Positions 10,695 through 22,049 of a stretch of 64,000 nt of DNA are shown in pieces. The stretch lies in the NCBI RefSeq assembly GCF_026210795.1, contig NC_089429.1, positions 2,604,001 through 2,668,000 of the forward strand, written 5' to 3'. The position numbers and the translations under genes are program-made. This DNA comes from Rhizophagus irregularis (taxonomy: Eukaryota; Glomeromycota; Glomeromycetes; Glomerales; Glomeraceae). Under the pieces are notes generated by a model. That model was not told where the DNA came from, searched no databases, and saw only the letters and a program-made list of their open reading frames with translations. Position 1 is the stretch's first letter, and every line of letters starts with the position of its first letter.

Positions 10695-11741
10695 TTTTAT
10701 TTTTATTTTTATTAATGGGTTCCAGTTAGAAACCTAACATGGACGCGATTATAAGTAGAAAATTACATATAAGTCAAAATTGACAAAAATACTAACTAAA
10801 CTACACGCGAAAATAATCTACTCAAACTGGTGGGCAATTAACAGGAAGAAGGTATAATGTGAGATACTAAAATTAGACCCCACAACACAAAAACCCAGAT
10901 AACGCCACTGCCTCCCATACTCTCGCCTAGGTAAACCTAAGTTTTGGTAAGTTGAAGCCCGTACCCTGCAGATTATCAAACTGAACCGCCAGCCCTGGTT
11001 GGAAAAATCCCCCCACACTGGTCGATAAAAATAAATTCTCCAAGTGACTATATTACCAGAGTTAACAAACTACCTAAGAGTAAACTAAAGGGGAACTTTT
11101 TAGTGTCATGCAATCCCCAAAAGGACACCCACCTCATTTCGAATGATCCCTCCAATCTAAACTAAACCGCAGTAAAAACTCATGATAGTCCAAACATGTG
11201 CCACCTTGACCTCACCTGACCAAAAACTGATCACCAAGATCTGCACCCCCTTAAATTACACCCAACTCTCTCAAAAGAAAAGATCTACAAACCACCTGAT
11301 GTCGATCAATTTTGGGATACCCCCCTACCCCCAGAAAAACTCCAAAAAGCAGAAGGCAAAAAAGAAAGACGAGAAAAATTCACCAAAAAAATAAGAAAAA
11401 TTCATAACCCTAGGAAAACCAACCCAAAGGAGTAAAAACCTAGGTAAAGAGGGAAATTTCACCAAACTATCACCAGGAACAACCCCTTATTATTAAGAAA
11501 GCGAACTTTCACCACTGAGCAAAATGGAAATTTCTTCCTTCCAGCTTGGAATCTTCAACCTTATAACCAAAGTCGTTCAAAACATATGAACAAGTGCCGC
11601 TGGACCCAATAGAGACAAGTAGCGGAAACCAAGTTGGTGTTTTAACCAGGTATTTAGGGCAACTTCTTTAAATACGAGTATTTTAAAATGAGTGAAATAT
11701 TATTTCCATTAAGAAAAGTGAGAGAAAGGAGAGAGAGTTCC
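10695..11741 (-). mobile_element. 5'-truncated LINE (3' untranslated end), minus strand
   Basis: A 1,047-bp block less AT-rich than its surroundings, flanked by a perfect 17-bp direct repeat (TAACTGTTAGTATATAT at 10678-10694 and 11742-11758). Read on the minus strand it ends in an ATAAAAATAAAAATAAAAAT tail against the target duplication, as expected for target-primed reverse transcription. Its 3' part shares TTAGTTAGT and CTTATATGTAATTTT with the 3' end of the larger LINE at 56605-64000. No RT domain is retained. The perfect target duplication suggests a fairly recent insertion. Confidence 0.8.
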
Positions 11742-11758
11742 TAACTGTTAGTATATAT

Positions 11759-11860
11759 ATATATATATATACAGTATATCGGGAATTTTATACATATATA
11801 TATATATATATAAAAACAGTATATATATAGGAATTTTTGTTGCAATATTATTGGTTGTCT
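11759..11860. repeat. AT dinucleotide microsatellites
   Basis: Runs of alternating A and T separated by CAGTATAT and GGAATTTT; simple sequence next to the LINE insertion. Confidence 0.6.
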
Positions 11861-12000
11861 ATACTTTCACTATTAAAAATCGGTTTTATATAATGTACAT
11901 TACCTAAAAAAGTTATTGTATCACGTTATATACTTTCACTATTAAAAATCGGTTTTATATAATGCATATCACCTAAAAAAGTTATTGTATCACGTTATAT
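11861..12000. repeat. 69-bp direct tandem duplication
   Basis: Two adjacent copies, each starting ATACTTTCACTATT and ending TATCACGTTATA, with only a few differences. Non-coding. Confidence 0.8.
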
Positions 12001-12403
12001 AAAAACTTTTTTTTTGAAGATTTATTCTAAATTGGAAAAAAATTTATACTTATAGTCTTATACAAATTTGAATAATTTAAGGGGTACCTCGTACTGTACA
12101 TTATTTAACTAATAAAAACAATGAAATCATGTTTATTTTAATTCTAAATGATTACAATATGTGATGGCAATGAACGGCAATAATGGTAACGAATATATAC
12201 TGTAATCATTAATTTGTATTTCATTCCTATGTTGTTAATAAAGTAGATCGAAAATCACCTTTGGAGATTCGAAAAAAATTAATAATTTTTATATAAATAT
12301 ATTGTTACGAATATATTATACAATTGATACACACATATACTGTATATACAGTATTTATCAAATATATTAATATATTGTTTCCTGTACTTACAATAAAAAT
12401 AAA

Positions 12404-12535
12404 AGTATTTTATTTTATATATAATTATATATATATTCCCTGTAAAAAGTATTTTATTTTATATATAATTATATATATATTCCCTGTAAAAAGTATTTTA
12501 TTTTATATATAATTATATATATATTCCCTGTAAAA
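12404..12535. repeat. 44-bp tandem repeat, three copies
   Basis: Three head-to-tail units of exactly 44 bases starting AGTATTTTATTTTATA and ending TTCCCTGTAAAA. The units begin at 12404, 12448 and 12492 and appear identical to each other. A minisatellite. Confidence 0.85.
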
Positions 12536-12870
12536 AAAGTCAATCCTTTTTATATTCCATCTTATTTCCGTAAAATGCTCATATTTCTGGAACTAATAGC
12601 CTTATATCACGGAATTTATCTAATTATTTATATTTTCCGTGAATGGATCCGTGAAAGGCTCATTTTTACGGAGTTTTTACAGAAATAACAGATAAAATTT
12701 TTTATAGGATTTTGTTTTGCCAAGTTAATATATATATATATATATATATATCCTTCTGTTTCTCTCACAAAATCTCTCCTTCCACTTCCTTCTTTCTTTC
12801 CTTTTTTCCTACTCCCTTCCTTCGTCCCGTTCATATCCATTTCTTTCCTTCTTTTTTTGGGTGCTTTTGC
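12536..12870. other. non-coding with AT and CT simple sequence
   Basis: Contains a TA run near 12727-12751 and a C/T-rich run near 12755-12865. No gene is supported; short open frames on both strands are products of the simple sequence. Confidence 0.4.
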
Positions 12871-13110
12871 TGGAACAGCATGATGCTATGCACGGGTGGG
12901 AGCATAACGCGCTTACTTTGTAAACCTGTGAGTACCAGATTTGCTGCAGTCTCACAGTAGGCTGGTTGGGAGTTTTTTGGAGTGATATAGTACTATACGA
13001 GGGTTGGAGCATAGGGCGCTTATTTTTAGTAAGCTCGTGAATACCAGCTTTTGCTGCAGTTCTTGCGATAGGACCAGTTGGTTGTGGTACGGCATGGTGT
13101 TATGCGTAAT
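12871..13110. repeat. 107-bp degenerate tandem repeat, 2+ copies
   Basis: Units begin TGGAACAGCATG (12871), TGGAGTGATATAG (12978) and TGGTACGGCATG (13085), exactly 107 bases apart. Shared internal motifs are GGAGCATA, GCGCTTA, GTGA-TACCAG and TTGCTGCAGT. The third copy decays after about 25 bases. It is GC-richer than its surroundings and has no coding signal. Confidence 0.75.
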
Positions 13111-13501
13111 TTTCATAGGAGGATAATGCACTTCTTAAGAAGTCCCTCCGGAGTACTTTGTCATTAATAATAATATAAGAAGCAAGATTTTCTGCAATTA
13201 ATAAAAATATTTTTGCTTTTGTATATACCCATTTTTTTTATTTATGACTAAAATTTCCATAAATTAATAATAATTGTTTATTCAAATTTTTTTACTTTAA
13301 TCAAAATAAAGTTATATAGTTATATACTGATAAATTCTTTATATTCATCATCTAGAAATTTGTCCTCGTCATCCTATTGAAAAATCAACTCAAATCATCT
13401 CCTGAAATAACCTTAAAAAATTATCATATTAATCATTCACGAAACCTGTAATCACTATTTTCATCTTTTTGGCATATATTGCTATCTATCATAATTCAGG
13501 C
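13111..13501. other. AT-rich non-coding gap
   Basis: No gene or repeat with clear ends. Confidence 0.35.
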
Positions 13502-13800
13502 ATGGTTACATTGATGAGTTCCAAACGAAACATGCGAAATTTGCGATCTGAAGATATCGAATTGGATAATATGATGGTAATATTCAAAAGAAGAATGAAA
13601 ATGTATCCTGATAAAAAAGCTCTGTCTCTGTAAGTACATCTTTAAAATATTTTGTTGGTTATTATTTCATAATTAATATTTTTATAAATACTATTTTATT
13701 TTGAAAACTTTTAATATTTAGAATTTCATTAAATAATGATATATCGGACTTGAGTTTCGTGACTTTGCCATCAATTTTTCGTGTATATTCGAGTGTTTAA
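13502..13800 (+). CDS. possible two-exon small protein, 68 residues
   Basis: Exon 13502-13629 starts with ATG and ends at a good donor (GTAAGTACAT). A T-rich intron follows, ending TTTAG, and exon 13722-13800 keeps frame to a TAA. The product starts MVTLMSSKRNMRNL; its first exon is highly basic (KRRMKMYPDKK). No family is recognised. A further open interval with splice-like ends and compatible phase lies at 15164-15252, so this may be the start of a larger or broken gene. Low confidence. Confidence 0.25.
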
Positions 13801-15423
13801 GCGTTGATTTTGTATAAAAATGAATGCTTTTTTCGAAAAATCCGTCATATACTGTATGAATCATCATATGAAATGACTGTATGATAGCACTTAAATTAAA
13901 ATATTAGAAAATATTGGGAATTTAAAGTGTCGAAGATATTGAAGAAAATTTTAACTTCATTTTATTTTACATATATAAAGATGAAACTTATTTTACAAGA
14001 ATAATAATTATTGAGATGATACAATTTTTTATATTTCATCCATTTTTTAGCGCCTCCGTTTTGTGGGCGTGTGATGTTTGTTTATACTACATACTGACAT
14101 ACTGGTACACGAAATAAAACTTAGAAAAAAATTTTATTTCGAGTATGTAGTACAATATATCATCACGTATTTCAATAACCACGCCCGGACTCGCCCGGTG
14201 CCATTTTTTAATGAGTTTTTTTTTAAAAAAAAATCAAATTTAATGAGTAATTACACGTCAAAGGCGCGATATCTAAAAACTTAATTTATTAAAATGCATA
14301 ATTATATATTATACACTGTAAAATTAATTAATTAAAATTTAATATTAAAATCTGAATCTTTGGTGACGGAAAGGAATGCAATTATTTTGTAATTATTTAA
14401 ATAAATATAAAGTAAAAAGTTTCAAATATGAATTTGACAGATGTGATAAGAAAACTACTTGGCTATTTTGAATCATAACGCTCTAAAATACGTCTTTCGT
14501 ACTTTTCGAGGAAATTATAGATAGAATTCCAATACTCCAATCCAGTCGAATAAAAACTGCTTAAATTTGAGAAAGAAGACAGAAAAGCAAGCGAAATCAA
14601 AGACTATATATACTGTATATATAGGAAAGGAAATGAAGATTTGAAAAAGGAAGGTAAGAATAGATCACGTGACCTGCCGTTTAGTACTAAAGACCGGGAT
14701 TAGATATAATGGAAACCTCATTTTAAAAACTGAATAGGATTAAAGGAATAAAGGATAATGGCGGAGAAAAAGAACCATTTTGCAGCACATAGGTCAGGTG
14801 AGTAGTTAGGACCTATGAAGAGAACAAAGTATCCGGTGGAAGAAAAAACTTTCCTGTTTCTTTTAAAATTAGTTAATCTTCTAATTTAGTTCTGGAAATG
14901 TAAACATATACCTGCACTGGAGTAAGTTTTTATAAATCAATAAAAGCGTGTACTTATGAGGGAAAAATCCATCAGATAAAATCCATCAGGTGATCAGGAC
15001 CTGGTACGTTTTTGAAAAATAAGAAAATATTTTGAACAAAATCTAGATTACATTCAAACCACTAATAAATTCACCATATCGTAGATTGAATAAAGAAATT
15101 TAGCACCAGGGATTGTTTATTATAGTTTCATTTCAACACACATTGCATTTGTATCTTCTAATTACAGCAACTTTCTAAATGCATTTGCAACATCACGCTA
15201 TCATCTTTGGCAAAAATTAAAAAGATTGCCTGCTGGTGCACATAAAAAAAAAAAGTAAGAATTTTTTTTCTTTCTAATTGAACTTCAATAATACTTTTTA
15301 ATTGTTATTTATACATGAATTAACATCAATTTAAAGATTAAGAAATTTCTCTTTATTTGTATATATATATATAATACATTTGTATTCTACCTAATATTTA
15401 ACATTACTGACACTGAAAGGTAA
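13801..15423. other. long non-coding gap with foldback and orphan exon-like piece
   Basis: Apart from the foldback at 14063-14186 and the exon-like interval at 15164-15252, nothing supportable was found. A CACGTG hexamer is near 14664. The right end is the 3' region of the F-box gene on the minus strand. Confidence 0.35.
14063..14186. mobile_element. short foldback element with GTGGGCGTG ends
   Basis: The left arm has GTGGGCGTG, TGATG, TACTACATAC and CGAAATAAAA. The right arm carries their complements in reverse order: TTTTATTTCG, GTATGTAGTA, CATCACG and CCACGCCC. The whole unit could fold into one imperfect hairpin. Non-coding, MITE-like. Confidence 0.55.
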
Positions 15424-17151
15424 CTAATACATTTCTTTTATAAAGTTGTAACAATCAATTTTTAGCTCATAATAATTTAAAACCTTAATATTATGTAATT
15501 CAAATTCCTTCACTTCATCTTTTAAAGAAAACAAATCTTCATCCTCTCTAAGGAAAGCTCCTACAATAGCTAAATATTCAACTCTCTTACTTTTCATGAT
15601 ATATTTCTTTATGTATGGTAAAATATCTTCACATTCTTCATATATTCTATTTCTAATTAATAATTTCTTAATAAAGGTATTTTGAGAAGATTTCAAGAAT
15701 ACTTCAAAATCACTTGCATTGATCATAAGAGTCAAACTTAAATATTCTAATTGAGGAGGAAGAAATTGTCCTAATTTTAATAATACATTTGAACTAAGTA
15801 CATTATCATCATAATCATAACTAAAAAACCTATTGACACCAATACTAATAGTAAGATAACTAAGATTTTGTTTGAAATTTTCAATTAAATCAAATGCTAT
15901 ATTTATATTTTGTTTATTAAATCCAGGTAAATCAAAAAATTTAACCTTTGTACAATAATTTTTAATTAATTCAAGTAATTGTTGATTTGGTTCATTTACC
16001 AATGTATTAAATCCAAAATTTTCTAAATAATCTCCAGATTTTTGTAATAATGATCTTAATGATTCAAATTGATAGATTTTATCTATAAATAAAGATTTTA
16101 ATTTAAATGGTTTAGTTAAGTTATTAATTTGTTTAGTAAAATTAGAATCTAAAGAATAACAATAAAGAATATGAATAGATTCTAAAACATTTAAATGTTC
16201 AAGAACTTCTTTTAAGATAATTACATTTTTAAAATCAACATAATAAAATATAATTAATCTTAAAGTATTTGAACAAATAGAATTTTTTAATGATAATAAT
16301 GAATGATATAAAGGAAAATTATTAAAACCAAACAAAATTTTTTTGAGATTTTGTTGTGAATTAATTATTTGTGATAAATGTTTATCAACTAATGTATTAT
16401 CATCAATAAATGTTGAAAATAAAAAATATAATGACGAAATATCTTTACAATTAGAATATAAAAATTTTAAAAAAGGGTTGATGTTCACAATCTCTGTACC
16501 ATAATTAAGTTCAAGATTTTTAATATTGCAAATAAAATTTGGATTTTGTAAAATTAATTCAAAAGAATCATTAAAATAATGAAAATCTTTATCAGCAATC
16601 ATACTAATTTCAAAAGTATGTAATTTTACTTTATTTCCTATAAATCTTTTTAATAATGACTTATAAATTAATCTCTTAAGATTCCAATATTGGTCAGAAT
16701 TTGAAAATGGTAATAAATTTGTATTTTGTATAAAATAGCTTGAAGGTTGTTTCTCGGCTGTTAAAGTTCTAACAACCCATTTTTCAATTGAATGAAGAAT
16801 TTTCCATGTATTCAAACGTTTAATAAAACTAGAATAATTGAACAATGTACTTGAAGGAAATAAATCTTTATTAATTCCATATTCTTTTAAATTTGTTTTT
16901 TCTTCTTCATTTAAATTAAATAAGTAAATTTGGATAAAATCACATTTTTTATTGTAACTATCAGTGATAAGGTGATGATTTTTAGAAGCAGATGAAAATG
17001 GATCTTTCCATAATAATGGAATTGCAAAACGACACAGTAATCTATTAACTAGAATACATGAGTATAAGGTTTTGTAATCATTCTGAAAATAATGTATAAT
17101 TTCGTTTATTAATTCGGGTAAATCTCCTGAAAATATTTTTGAACATGCCAT
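15424..17151 (-). CDS. F-box protein, 575 residues
   Basis: Third intact F-box paralogue, on the opposite strand to the other two. The frame stays open upstream to 17313, but I place the start at 17149-17151 because this gives the MACSKIFSGDLPELINEI N-terminus shared by all copies. The upstream codons are an unrelated C/T-rich leader. The F-box covers residues 1-50 (ending CRFAIPLLWKDPFS). The rest is leucine-rich with blocks conserved with the paralogues (LNVLESIHILYCYSLD, NTFIKKLL). Predicted SCF ubiquitin-ligase adaptor; target unknown. Confidence 0.88.
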   Translation of the reverse strand: MACSKIFSGDLPELINEIIHYFQNDYKTLYSCILVNRLLCRFAIPLLWKDPFSSASKNHHLITDSYNKKCDFIQIYLFNLNEEEKTNLKEYGINKDLFPSSTLFNYSSFIKRLNTWKILHSIEKWVVRTLTAEKQPSSYFIQNTNLLPFSNSDQYWNLKRLIYKSLLKRFIGNKVKLHTFEISMIADKDFHYFNDSFELILQNPNFICNIKNLELNYGTEIVNINPFLKFLYSNCKDISSLYFLFSTFIDDNTLVDKHLSQIINSQQNLKKILFGFNNFPLYHSLLSLKNSICSNTLRLIIFYYVDFKNVIILKEVLEHLNVLESIHILYCYSLDSNFTKQINNLTKPFKLKSLFIDKIYQFESLRSLLQKSGDYLENFGFNTLVNEPNQQLLELIKNYCTKVKFFDLPGFNKQNINIAFDLIENFKQNLSYLTISIGVNRFFSYDYDDNVLSSNVLLKLGQFLPPQLEYLSLTLMINASDFEVFLKSSQNTFIKKLLIRNRIYEECEDILPYIKKYIMKSKRVEYLAIVGAFLREDEDLFSLKDEVKEFELHNIKVLNYYELKIDCYNFIKEMY

Positions 17152-18344
17152 AATTTGTAAAAAAAAGGAAGAAGCGAAGAGAAAAAAAAAGGGAGGAAGG
17201 GAGGGAGGAATTCGGTCAACAATTGTATCCATATTTTCAGAAAAAGTTAACTCCGGTTGCACAGATTCATTATGTCGATCATGAATGTATGAGTGTATGA
17301 AAATCAGTGTCAAACAAATAAGTCGATGAAACTGTAATACTACGGTAATTGGCGTAGTTGTTGGTCAATTATTTCGGACATTTGTCTCTGTTTTATCTGA
17401 CGTAAGATGTTGGTCAGCACTATAATTCTGGCACATTATATTTCAATGAGATCACATGAATTATAAGATCACATGACTTAATCTTCAATCAACTATATAA
17501 TAAGTATAATAAGTCTATACCACTTTTTTTAGTTGATTATAACTTCTAAATTACTATTTTATTTTAAACCCCTCCGGCAATTAACCCTTATACAGTATAC
17601 AGTACTTTTATTATTTCATTACAAATCTATTATTATTAATTATTGGCTAATACCTATTGATCTACTATTCTACTTATCGACATAGCCCTTTCTATTACAT
17701 CCCTTATCGGTTACACCATTGATGCTTTTCATCCTTCCTACGATATTAATACACGTAACATTCGTACATTTCTTTACAATATCACCGTTTTCCGCTTAGC
17801 AACTATTTTTTTTTTTGCAATGTATGCATTCTTATTCTCATGGTAATTCTCACCGCATCATTATTATTTAATCTATATAATACATTTTTCGCGTGGTGTT
17901 CAACTTGCCTTTTCATATATATATCTTAATCATACAGTGCATAATATTATCTGGCGTACTTATTGTTTGTTTACCTTTTGTTTGAGTAAAAGAACATTGG
18001 AATTGTAAATTGTAATATGTCATATCACCATATTTATTTTGTTTATTTTTAAACTAGTAATGATATTTCAAGCTGAATTGAATTATATTTATCGGATAGG
18101 GAAATAGAGAGCCCAATACTGCGGTAACCAATAGGAATTATTGTTATCAATATTGATTTATGTTCATAAAAATATCGATCAAAGGTAGTTTATTTATCTG
18201 AAAGCATGATCTTGGACGTCTGCATAATAATTTATTAATCTATTCAGTTAATATATAGTACAGTATTTTTACCTGTAAAATTTTATATTTGTGATATTTT
18301 AAAATCTAAATTATGTAATGCGTCAAAAATATCAAAGATGTTTG
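17152..18344. other. non-coding gap, F-box upstream region
   Basis: Upstream of the minus-strand F-box gene, with a C/T-rich leader on that strand (17160-17215). The CCAAT-containing block at 18118-18155 repeats that at 437-485. No genes are seen. Confidence 0.4.
18118..18155 (-). promoter_or_regulatory. second copy of the F-box upstream CCAAT element
   Basis: On the minus strand it begins CAATATTGA and ends TAATTCCTATTGGTTACCGCAG, almost as at 437-485. It points toward the F-box gene that starts at 17151, about 970 bases away. Confidence 0.35.
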
Positions 18345-18568
18345 GGTCGCACTCATTTCACCGATAATCATTTCACCTCACCTGCCGACAAACGTTTCAC
18401 CGAAAGGGTCATTCCGACAAACAAACGTTTCGCCGACGATCACCACAAGGGGAATTTACGATTAGAGTTAGGGTTATGTAAGGAAATTAGGGTTAAGATT
18501 AGAGTTTGAATAAAATGGTCCTGTCGGTGAATGATTGTCGGTGAAATTGTCGGTGAAATGAGCAGACC
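18345..18568. mobile_element. MITE-like element with GGTC-CTCATTTCACCGA ends
   Basis: The left end GGTCGCACTCATTTCACCGA is matched by the right end, which reverse-complemented reads GGTCTGCTCATTTCACCGA. Both arms repeat the motif TTTCACCGACAA. The interior has two TTAGGG motifs in a G-rich, telomere-like stretch (18456-18510). No transposase. The open frame covering part of it is incidental. Confidence 0.65.
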
Positions 18569-19989
18569 TGTTATGTACTGTATGTAAATCTTATTATGCA
18601 TTAGGAGAATTGCAACGGTTGTAAATTTTTAAAGGATTATGTTATTTGATCTTCTAAATAGTCATGAATCATTTAAAAGATATATTTTTCGAATAAAATA
18701 CGTCAATAGTATTATTGAACTGATCGAAGATATTGATGGATACAACTGCAAAAAAACTCTCTCCCGTTCATAATATTACAATATTTTAACAACTATTAGT
18801 TTCGTATTTTTTCGTCATTTTTATAAACAAATTTAAGATATTAAACCACAGTTATGTCCTCCTACGACTAGGACTACTCGTAGTAAGACCCAGCAGGTAC
18901 AGCTGACGAAGACACGGGAGAAACCATGGATTTATTATAAGAAAAATTTGACACATATTGCCACAATAAGATCACAAGGCAGCGTAATCATTCAGTTTTA
19001 TCAAATTCTAATCGTTCCGTCTATGGAGATATTCAATTGTGGTGGTATTATAAAGATCTCTATTGACGATACTAAAAATTACTATACGAATGTCTGAAGA
19101 AGAACTTCGTACAAAGACTTACATATATGACCACTTTATATTACCACAAAATGTGTAAAAGTCAACATTGAAGAGAGATATATTTTTTAATGTTCACAGT
19201 TCGATATAAACATTATCAAAACATTTGGTCTGACTATTGAATAATAATTATAAAACCATCTTACAGAAAGTAGAACCTGGCATTTGAAATTGACATTCCT
19301 GAACAAATAAATTAATTAAGAATCAATATCAATGAGCATGGAATGGATAGTGCATTTAAATAAATTTCATATATTAAAGCGTCCATCCGTGGATCACATA
19401 GGTAAAATTTTATAAGAGACGGAATCTTTTGATAATGATCTAGAATGTCTATAATTATGATGAACGGGTGTAATTATCATGATCATGATGTTGCTAAGAA
19501 AATTTGAGAGATTGTTCTTTCTTGGCCTTATAGACTATACATGCATTATAATTATTCGTGTAGAACATTAAACTTAGGTTCGGGTTCATATTTTGATGAA
19601 TCGTCAGATCCAAATCTCTTTTACGTTAAAATCTGATTCCCGACAATCATTTTAACATAAAAACAAATCGATAATCTAATAAAGTTTTTATTTTAATATA
19701 TAACGATAATACATTTCAACAATGTAACTTCGATTATCAAATCAAATAAACCATTTGATATCGATCTAATTTAGAAATATAATATTTCGTACCTTCTCAT
19801 ATTTTCTTATTCACAAAGAAATTCTAAATCTTTATTATTATCTAAAATAAAATATTCTATAATTTTTTCTAATATTAATAAAAGTGATTTTTTATTCTCT
19901 CAATAAATAAAATTAAAATTAAACACAAAATAAAATAAATAAACAAATGAAAGAAGAAAAAAAAATTTAAAGAAATCAACTCTTCCCTT
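18569..19989. other. long non-coding gap
   Basis: No clear gene. A stop-to-stop open frame of 86 codons lies at 18837-19097 without a convincing start or motif, possibly a gene remnant. The right end is the 3' region of GWT1. Confidence 0.35.
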
Positions 19990-22049
19990 TTATAATTTTA
20001 ATCTCAATCCAAGTTTCTTTAATAATATACTAAAAGAAATAATTATAAACATATATCCAATAATTATAATTTCGGCAACTAAACTTGAAGTATAAATTGT
20101 TCTTATAGAAAGATTAATAAATCCTGTTAAAAGGTTTGCCTATGCGTTTATATTATTATTTTAAATAATAATAAAATTAATATAAAAGTATAATATTTTT
20201 TTTTAAAGAAAAAAAATAATTATTATATAATATATATTACTTACCACGAGAAATATGAGTAATCCGTTAGAGTTTATAGCTTCAGCTAAATTAGGTACGG
20301 TCTTTTCATATGATTTCCAATAATTTTTAAAATAATACAATTCAACTGATTGAAATAATGAAAGATACGTTATATTAAAAGAAGCTACCCAAAATACATA
20401 ACTTAAATTTGCCATTTGTCTTGATACTTTTATATTACATAATGTTACAATTAAGAAACCTAACCAAAATAGTATTGACCAAGAGAATAATATCATTACT
20501 AATTTTTTTGGTTTTGGTTTTTTTGTTTGACGATTTGGTCTAAGTGTATAATATGGATCTAATGGTAAAATATAATGCCCTATGTCTAACGCAAATAAAA
20601 ATATTGATAAATATCCTAAAATAAAAAAAAATTTTTTATTAGATAATTTAAAATAAAATTCAATCACAACCATAATAACCACAGTTTGACATACCCCAAA
20701 AACTAAATATTCCTTCCTTATTCGCACTGATAAGATTCGTTCGAGGTGCATGTTGAATATAATCTTCAAGTCCAAATTCCCAAAGCGCAATTTGATAGAC
20801 TGTAAAAAAGAAAGAAAAGAATTTACTAATGAATTCAGGCTTTAAATAAAAGAACGTAAAAAATATATATATAAATATATGACACATACAAACGGCAATA
20901 AATAGTCCCACTATTGAAAATCTCGTATATTTTTGTAAGGCACGACAAAGAGTAACAAATATGGGAAGAAATCCAAGTGTAAAAAAGAAATTCCAATGTA
21001 CTCCATATTCTGTAACATGTTCCTATCCCATAAAAAAAATTAAATAAATAAATTAAATTAAACTAAAAAATATATACATAAATTAAGAACATCAAATTTT
21101 AATATTACCTGATAATCGACTCCTTTAACCATAATTAATCTTATAAATCCAAGTAATAAAAGTGGAAAGGCTTGTTTTACAGCCTTAAATAATTGCCCTT
21201 TAAGTGATTTAAATCTATTTTCAGGTTTCTTTAAGAATGGTCTCGCAGCAACAATACCTGAAGAAAATACAAAAGACCCGACCCCCAAATCCATCTGTTC
21301 TCAATGGTGAATAAATGAAGAATATTATTATGACGTGATTGTAGACTCTAGATAAAGAATGCAAAATTTATTTCTTACCAAAGAAGTTCCAAATGTTTCA
21401 ACCTTTGCAAATCTTCTCGGAAAAACAAAAAAATCAACTGCTAAAATTGATATGCAAGTTAAAATCATCATGCTGGCTCTATAAATACTAAGAAAAGGTT
21501 TTATTTGACTCCTTTCTATCTTGATTTTAGAATTTTCATCGTCATCTAGTCCCTCTTTAATAATTAACCCTTCTAATCCATCTTTTTCTTCCTCATCATC
21601 TGATCCCTTTTCCCATTTACTCCTTTTTTTTAATTTTTCTTGTTCCTCTATACTTGGTTTTGGTGCAAATTTATAATTAACGAAAATCGACAAAGAAAGG
21701 AATAGTGCATTTATAAAAAAGGTGTAGGATGATAATATTGTACAAGCCAATACACTTGGCAATACTATAATTATAAATTCTAAAATTAAAGTTCCTGTAT
21801 TGTTTGTTGTATAATTAAATGATTTTGTATATTTTGATAAAGCTGACCAAATGATATATGATGACTACAATAAAAAATAAAATAAAATAAATATAAATTA
21901 TTGTGATTTCGTTTTGATTAATAATAACGGAAATTTCTTACTAAAAGAACTCCACAAACGGAATTAATTTCCCATGTAGAACCGCCACTATGACCAGTAA
22001 CCCAATCTTCTTTTTCTTTCTTATACGCTATTTCATCAAAATCATCCAT
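19990..22049 (-). CDS. GWT1: GPI-anchored wall transfer protein 1 (inositol acyltransferase), 7 exons
   Basis: Endoplasmic-reticulum multipass enzyme (PIG-W in animals) that acylates the inositol of GlcN-PI during GPI-anchor synthesis, needed to place mannoproteins in the cell wall. Exons on the minus strand: 22049-21942, 21864-21379, 21294-21109, 21022-20890, 20799-20695, 20615-20245, 20139-19990. They join in frame to 512 residues, close to the usual fungal length. Diagnostic blocks: [12 protein letters not shown] near the N-terminus, [26 protein letters not shown] across the exon 2/3 junction, [14 protein letters not shown] in exon 5, and [12 protein letters not shown] in the last exon. 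About a dozen hydrophobic segments are visible. An acidic Lys/Asp-rich cytosolic loop lies near residue 110. All introns are GT-AG and short. Confidence 0.93.

Noticed and set aside
10818-11018. 66-codon minus-strand open frame
   Set aside because: Part of the LINE 3' end, upstream of its A-rich tail; not a separate gene.
11182-11394. 70-codon plus-strand open frame
   Set aside because: Lies antisense within the truncated LINE; Lys-rich end from simple sequence.
12404-12535. CRISPR-like array
   Set aside because: Three directly adjacent identical 44-bp units without spacers, in a eukaryotic AT-rich context; a minisatellite.
17152-17313. 54-codon N-terminal extension of the third F-box protein
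   Set aside because: The extension is a C/T-rich leader in frame by chance; both paralogues start at MACSKIF.
18318-18509. 63-codon open frame
   Set aside because: Falls in the foldback element 18345-18568 and is made of its repeat units.
18837-19097. 86-codon stop-to-stop open frame
   Set aside because: No start codon in context and no recognisable motif; may be a relic but cannot be supported.
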